Assembly: GCA_030789695.1 (NCBI GenBank)
Contig: CM061130.1
Coordinates: 8,609,860-8,673,859 of the forward strand
Direction of reading: 5' to 3'
DNA length: 64,000 bases
Origin: Scilla litardierei
Lineage: Eukaryota; Streptophyta; Magnoliopsida; Asparagales; Asparagaceae
A program made the translations under genes and the position numbers. Shown one piece after another: positions 58,737 to 64,000 of the stretch. How positions within the stretch are numbered: the stretch's first letter is position 1; every line of letters starts with the position of its first letter. The notes under the pieces are model-generated. The model ran no database searches and was not told the DNA's origin. It saw nothing but the letters and a program-made list of their open reading frames with translations.

Positions 58737-59506
58737 GGGTTTTTAGCATATTTGTCCCTTAAATCTTGCATATTTTGATATCTGTCCCTCAAATCTTCGT
58801 ATTTGCTCATAAGTCCCTCAAGTTTTAAACGTTAACCTTAACAGTCCCTCCAACCTGTTTTCTGTTTAAAAATAATATTAATTAACGATTAATTATGTAT
58901 TATGGTTAGTTAATTAAGAAATTATGTTAAATTAATCATTAACCCCCACTTAATTAGGGTTAATTATCCAACCCAAAAAAGGGGGAGGGGGCGGCGCCGC
59001 CTCCCCCTCCGTCTCGCCTCCCCCTCCCCCACCCCCCCTTCCGCCTCAGCCTCAGAGGGGGGTGGGGGTGGGGGTGGGGGAGGCGGAGGGGGAGGCGACG
59101 CCGCCCCCTTGCCCCAGAAAACAAGGGGAGGGGCGGCGCCCCCTCCCCCTCCCCCTCCGCCTCCCCCTCAGCCTCACACGGCGGAGGGGGTGCCTCCCCC
59201 AAAAAAACATGGGGATGGGGCGGCGCCCCCTCCCCCTCCCCCTCCGCCTCCGCCTCCCCCCGAAAACATGGGGATGGGGCGACTCCCCCTCCCCCTCCTA
59301 ACCCTAACCCTAATCTTAACCCTAACCCCCAATTAACCCCTTAATCTAACGGAATATTCATATTCCGTTAGTTTTTAACAGAAATTTAGGGAGAGTGACT
59401 ATTAAGGTTACAAGTTTAACATTTAAGGGACTTGAGAGCAAATACCAAGATTTGAGGGACAGATATCAAAATACGCAAGATTTAAGGGACAGATATGCAA
59501 AAACCC
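58737..59506. mobile_element. MULE-like foldback element, 770 bp
   Basis: Inverted ends of roughly 100 bp begin GGGTTTTT(A)GCATAT and contain the repeated phrase CTGTCCCTCAAATCTT. Flanks show a 9-bp duplication with one mismatch: TTTTGTGCA (58728-58736) and TTTTGTGTA (59507-59515). Nine base pairs fits Mutator-like elements. No transposase is present. The core (58978-59300) is extremely G/C-rich with runs such as GGGGGTGGGGGTGGGGG, followed by CCCTAACCCTAA repeats near 59300-59325. Confidence 0.85.
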
Positions 59507-59633
59507 TTTTGTGTAATGACCTGACTAAATGAGTTTAATAAAGGATTTGACCTGAAGAGAGGCTGAGCAAATGGGTAATGTTTGCATTGTCATTCTTCAA
59601 AGATCGAAGATTCTATTCTACTTATTTGTTAAA

Positions 59634-59635
<2 letters not shown>

Positions 59636-59697
<62 letters not shown>

Positions 59698-59716
59698 AGA
59701 GAGAGAGGAGAGAGAG
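59636..59716. repeat. (CT)n followed by (AG)n microsatellite
   Basis: About 58 bases of CT repeats run directly into AGAGAGAGAGAGGAGAGAGA. Because the second part is complementary to the first, the tract can fold into a hairpin. Confidence 0.95.
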
Positions 59717-62306
59717 ATTGTGTTTAACATGCTGTAATAAAGTTCATTTATAAAACTCAAAAAACGATTAAAAGGTTATCATGGGATCGCCTCTTTTTAT
59801 ATTTTAAAAAACAAAATTTTAAATCCTGAAAAATATGTTGTGCAAGAGACAAGTGTTTTGGTTGTTTGTATATTTGAATAATTTTGTGTGTTTGAGTTCT
59901 ATAATTAGGAGTGTATGCAGTCATTGTGGTGCTAGTAAGTGTTGATTATTCATGCATAGACCAGCATGACTTATTGTGGTATTCATGTTAAAATTTAGAG
60001 CGAAGAAATTTGTGAGAAGTTTAATGTATATCATTCGAGTGGAGAATTTCAGTTGTGGAATTGAGGTGCTTAATGTTGGTGTCCATAAGTAATGCAGAAA
60101 ATGAAAAATAAAGAAAAGGTAACACATTATTGGAATTAAATTTTTATTATGATATCATTCGAGTAGAGAATTTCAGTTTACTTTAAGTATAGATGAACAA
60201 TGCAATGTCAATGGACATTATGTTTAACCCAACAAATAAATAGAACAGAACATCTAATCGCTAATCTCTAAAGAATGACAATTCAAAACTGCCCACATGC
60301 TCAGTCTTTATTAAAGCTCATATTTAATTAAAAACCATTTAGTCGAGTCAATACACTAAAATGATACTCGCTACACTAAACTGATATAACACAGACTTTG
60401 ACTCTCCAAGACCAAACAACTAACAACTTATGTTCGCTCTATTATTCACTTAGCAACAATCATGACAATCACATACAAAAGTTTGCATTTCACCAACATT
60501 TTTTTCAATGCATTTTCGTCGCCTCCATCCCTGCAAACTAAGCATTATATTTGAGAAAAAAGATGAAACAATAAGAGAATGGAACTGCATAAAAATTGAA
60601 TCATTTTAATTCCTCATCACTAACGATCTACGAAATATCCCAATGTTTAGGAGTAACAATTTAAGGAAATAATTTGATACCTTTTTAGGCGTCCAACTGT
60701 ATTTCTCTTTATCTTAAGATTTGGCTGAGAAATTGCAATCCAACTTTAAAGAACAATAACTGATTGTGCAAGAGTAGATAGAAATTTCTTGTTTCTAAAT
60801 TTCAATGTTCAGATTTGACTTGGATATAGGGGTTGGTGATTTATGATGATAGATATATGTGTTTGGGTTTTAATTTTAAAAACTTGAATGAAGCAAGCAA
60901 AGTCAATCCACTTATCCTGCCTTTTGCCAATGAGTTGGATGGGTATACAGATTTTACGGGGAAAGATGCTTCCTAGGCTCATTGTTCCTACACTTCATTG
61001 GGACATAAGTGGTTCGGTATCAATTAATTTATAAATTATTTCAGATTTCCATATGAGGCAGGATTGCTCATAAAAAGTTAAATAGATTTCGACCAATTTT
61101 CCACCAGCACATTTGTAGTATTACGCATGCACCATGGACTCAATCCATCATGGTGACCACTAATTTTAGGGGGGAAGAACTAGCAGTGCAATTTCAAGGT
61201 TTGTACACCAGAATGACAGTTCTATACTGATAAGAATAAAACAAATCTGAATGTAGACCCACTTATACACCAGAGGATTATTACTTAAATCAGCTAATAA
61301 GGGCATACAGCACCCTTCTTAGAAAAATAGGATCCTCATCCTGGTTCAAGGTAGTTGAAGATTTTGATAAACCAAAAAAAAAAATCAGCAGTCTGGTTGG
61401 GCTTGTTAAGATAAAGAAATCACGTGAGCCAGGAATAAGAACCTCAACCAGCTTAAATTTTGGACTTTCAGAAGTGCAGGCTTCCCTCAGACCTCTGAGC
61501 ATCCATACCAAGTCAAGTCCAAACCAACTTGAGCTCAGACATGTTTTAAAAAAAATAAATAATCATGAAAACAACTTGATCTCATAGGCATGAATTACAG
61601 CATTTTAAAGTAGAACTGAAGTGTGTAGCACAACATACTTGAATGCATGCAGAGAATATGAGTTGCTAATAGCACATGATCTTCGAATTGTCCAAATAGT
61701 AAAAGCATGTATTTTTAAACTTTCCATCACATTTTCGTAAACATTAGTGACTGTGTATTGTGGAAAAGTATGTTTTAGCAAAGACCCATATCAAGCCTCT
61801 CAAGGAAATGCAGGTATCAGCTTCAGAAACAAAGCAATAAACATGTTACACCAATGAAAGGGGGTGGGAGAGGGAGGATAAGTTGTGTAGGTAAAGTCAA
61901 GCAATGTGAGTGAAATCAATTGCAGTGTAGGTACTATAACAGGGAAAATCCCAGAAAGTCAAAACCCAAACTAAAAAGATCGTCTCCACAGCATTTAGAT
62001 TCAACATGGCATATACGACAAGTGAATAAAAATCAAATAATCGATATATAAATAGAAAATCAAGGGCACCATGCTAAAAGCTAAATTCAACTTCTTATAG
62101 CAACTTGAATAATAGCAGGGCACTAAACACAACACCCACATGAGGCAATTAAGATATACTATGAAGTATGAACTAATAAAAAAGCATAACCCAAGTCATT
62201 AAGATAGGCAGTTATTACAGGTTACTCTCATTAACACGAACTCTTACAAGTATGAGAAAACTTACATAACTGAAGTCTTAGAAGTTTGAATTTTGAGAAA
62301 ACTTAC

Positions 62307-62408
62307 AAAACGGTGGAACATCTCCACAGCTTTCTCTGCTTCGTCAACAGAACTCATGGTCACAAACCCAAAACCACGACTCTGGTCTGTTTCCCTGTTA
62401 TAGATGAC
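62307..62408 (-). CDS. CP31: CP31-like protein, exon with second half of RRM1
   Basis: 34 codons in phase 0 from [18 protein letters not shown] to [13 protein letters not shown]1 (RGFGFVTM) of the first RRM is intact. The segment is almost the same as the corresponding part of Arabidopsis CP31A. The acceptor is TTTGCATAG (62409) and the donor GTAAGT (62306) is strong. The upstream exon, expected to carry the transit peptide, an acidic region and RNP2 of RRM1, is not in the window, so the gene extends beyond 64000. Confidence 0.94.
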
Positions 62409-62676
62409 CTATGCAAACATACCAAAAGAGAGATATTGTAAAGAGCCTTTACTCATCAAATAAGATACAAAGTTTTTCAACGAGAAATATTATTAAAACT
62501 CATGTTAATGGGATCCCCTTGCAAACTATGCCAAATATTTCCTCATATAATCGTTCATAATTATCTTCAAAACACCAAACATGATACGCTACATAATTGT
62601 ATTTTAGTAAATCTTGTATCACCTGCAACGGAGAAACTATGGGTTAAATCCTTAACGAGAATAATGTAGAAAAGAT

Positions 62677-62800
62677 GGCACCTGATCTAAGATCAGGTGC
62701 CAAGACACAAAAAGTTGGAAAGTACAAGCCCAACGTGGGATTGTACTTTCCATGGGCCCTCCTTTTTGTGTCTTGCACCTGATCTATTAGATCAGGTGCC
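62677..62800. mobile_element. Foldback MITE, about 124 bp
   Basis: Two arms of about 50 bp mirror each other: GGCACCTGATCT...AAGACACAAAAAG on the left and CTTTTTGTGTCTT...AGATCAGGTGCC on the right, then GGAAAGTACAA / TTGTACTTTCC near the centre. Each arm end is itself a palindrome (GCACCTGATCT, 1-3 bases, AGATCAGGTGC). Weaker similarity (ATGTAG / CTACAT) continues outward. No target duplication was identified, so the class is unknown. Confidence 0.8.
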
Positions 62801-63488
62801 ACCTGATCTACATGAATCCCATCCTTAAATTAGAAAACAGCACAAGGCACCATTAATGTTGACTCTTAACTGTAGATCCCTCAAAAAAATTACAAAACAA
62901 TAAATAATTTAAACAAGCTCCTAATTCCAACAATTGAGAATAGCTAGTAGAAATTTTAACCAAAAACTGATCATAAAAGTGACTAGTCCTCACACATGTT
63001 GTCAAAAACTTTCCACGCCTCTCTTCACAAAACAAATCATGTTTAACAAAAGAAATTTCTAACTGTCATTGTACCATATAACTTATGTTACAAGTTATCA
63101 AATCACGTCTTTGTAAAATTGTCTACATATTTGTGCCAATATCACCAAACACACAAAAGTGTCATCTAGCACAAAATCACTCGATTAAAACAAACAAACA
63201 AACAAACAATTGCTCCCTCATTCTTACTGAGAACCAACGCACATCACGTTTATGAACCAAAATAGAGAAAACCCATTTTTTAAATAGGACTACTTAGCTC
63301 CAAAAGTGGAAGCAAATAAGCACAAAAATCTCATCTTTCTTGTAGGGAAAAGGGAAATAAAAATTAAAAGGAAAGGTGGGGGTTAAATAGGTTATGAATA
63401 AGAGCTAAAAGCCCCCATTTAGAGCAATGGAATATCCAAAATTTCTTCTTTACATCAAAATACTATATTTAGACATATATCCAAAATC

Positions 63489-63967
63489 GAGAAAATTGTC
63501 TAACTAGCATGGGTCAACCCTCTCTTTAACTTCTACCACCCAATTTAAAATATTTGCTAGAATACCACACACCCCCTGCGAAAAGACTAAAATACCCCCA
63601 TTAATTATTTTCAACATATACTAGTGTATATTAACGTATATTAACGTATACTAGTGTATATTAACGTATCTTAGCATTTTCTTTACCACATACTTATATA
63701 TACACCAACATATACGTTAATATACCCCCCATTAACTAATATACACTAATATACACTAGTATACGTTAATAAAAAAAATGCTAAGATACGTTAATATACA
63801 CTAGTATACGTTAATATACGTTAATATACACTAGTATATGTTAAAAATAATTAATGGGTGGTATTTTAGTCTTTTCGCAAGGGGGTGTAGTATTCTAGCA
63901 AAGATTTTAAATTGAGTGGTAGAAATTAAAAGAGAGTGTTGACCTATGCTAGTTAGCCAATTTTCTC
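63489..63967. mobile_element. MULE-type foldback MITE, 479 bp
   Basis: Nearly the whole element is a long inverted repeat: arms of about 200 bp starting GAGAAAATTG(T/G)CTAACTAG, with a ~75-bp centre. It is flanked by the identical 9-bp TCCAAAATC (63480-63488 and 63968-63976). Long inverted ends starting with G plus a 9-bp duplication are typical of Mutator-like elements. The inner arms are tandem runs of TATATTAACG / ATACTAGTG. No coding capacity. Confidence 0.93.
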
Positions 63968-64000
63968 TCCAAAATCCACATCAAGTAAAGACCACAAAGA

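Larger units (their letters stand above)
55113..62306 (-). other. 7.2-kb intron of the CP31-like gene
   Basis: Runs from a strong donor GTAAGT (62306) to an acceptor GGGGCAG (55113). It contains a gag-only Gypsy element (55912-58478), a MULE-like foldback element (58737-59506) and a long CT/AG microsatellite (59636-59716). The rest, including 59717-62306, is AT-rich and holds no gene I can see. Introns of Arabidopsis CP31 genes are far shorter, so the size here comes largely from insertions. Confidence 0.88.
62409..64000 (-). other. Intron upstream of the RRM1 exon (continues off window)
   Basis: At least 1.6 kb, AT-rich, without a recognisable exon. It contains two foldback elements at 62677-62800 and 63489-63967. 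A (CAAA)n-like run lies near 63190-63210. Confidence 0.75.

Noticed and set aside
59280..59340. Telomere or telomere-derived end
   Set aside because: Only a handful of CCCTAA units inside a MULE-like element in an intron; not a telomere.

Overview
The window is nuclear DNA of a flowering plant. It contains nested LTR retrotransposons of Copia and Gypsy type, several foldback DNA elements, and at the right end part of a split host gene for a chloroplast RNA-binding protein of the CP31 family. I cannot name the species. No rRNA, tRNA or CRISPR array was seen.

Left part (1-14,400), all elements on the plus strand: a decayed Tnt1-like Copia gag-pol (455-4503) with only the beginning of its 3' LTR (5566-5870). 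This is joined to the pol gene of a Tekay-like chromovirus (5872-8273) with its long 3' LTR (8313-10974). Next come an 87-89 bp tandem repeat (10974-11305) and a 2.8 kb solo LTR (11469-14268) bounded by the 5-bp target duplication CCCAC.

Middle part (14,356-43,799): an Athila-type host element supplies an ORF1-like pseudogene (14356-14394 plus 20398-22180) and one LTR (23956-40220 in scattered pieces). Its ORF1 is split by a complete 6.0 kb gag-only Athila-like element (14395-20397, duplication GCACT). Its LTR is split twice: by a reverse-oriented solo LTR (24604-26398, duplication CTTCC), and by a reverse-oriented 12.5 kb SIRE-like Copia element with gag, pol and an env-position ORF (27298-39836). 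The SIRE-like element has one LTR missing its outer ~300 bp and is flanked by an exact 83-bp direct repeat instead of 5 bp. A 5'-truncated Copia element follows (about 40221-43799), with an open gag and a 3' LTR.

Right part (43,800-64,000): mostly AT-rich single-copy-looking DNA. The host gene lies on the minus strand. Its last three coding exons are at 62307-62408, 54831-55112 and 51835-51897, all joined in phase 0. The transit peptide and the first half of RRM1 lie beyond the right edge. The 7.2 kb intron holds a gag-only Gypsy element and a MULE-like foldback element with a G-rich core; the upstream intron holds two more foldback elements.

The most interesting pattern: in five LTR types here, from both Gypsy/Athila and Copia lineages, the U3 just upstream of the TATA box carries an array of short palindromic repeats. 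Four of these have a CGGTCGAG- or GTCGG-like core and one is GC-rich. A further copy of the SIRE-like array sits upstream of that element's env-position ORF, suggesting portable promoter modules.
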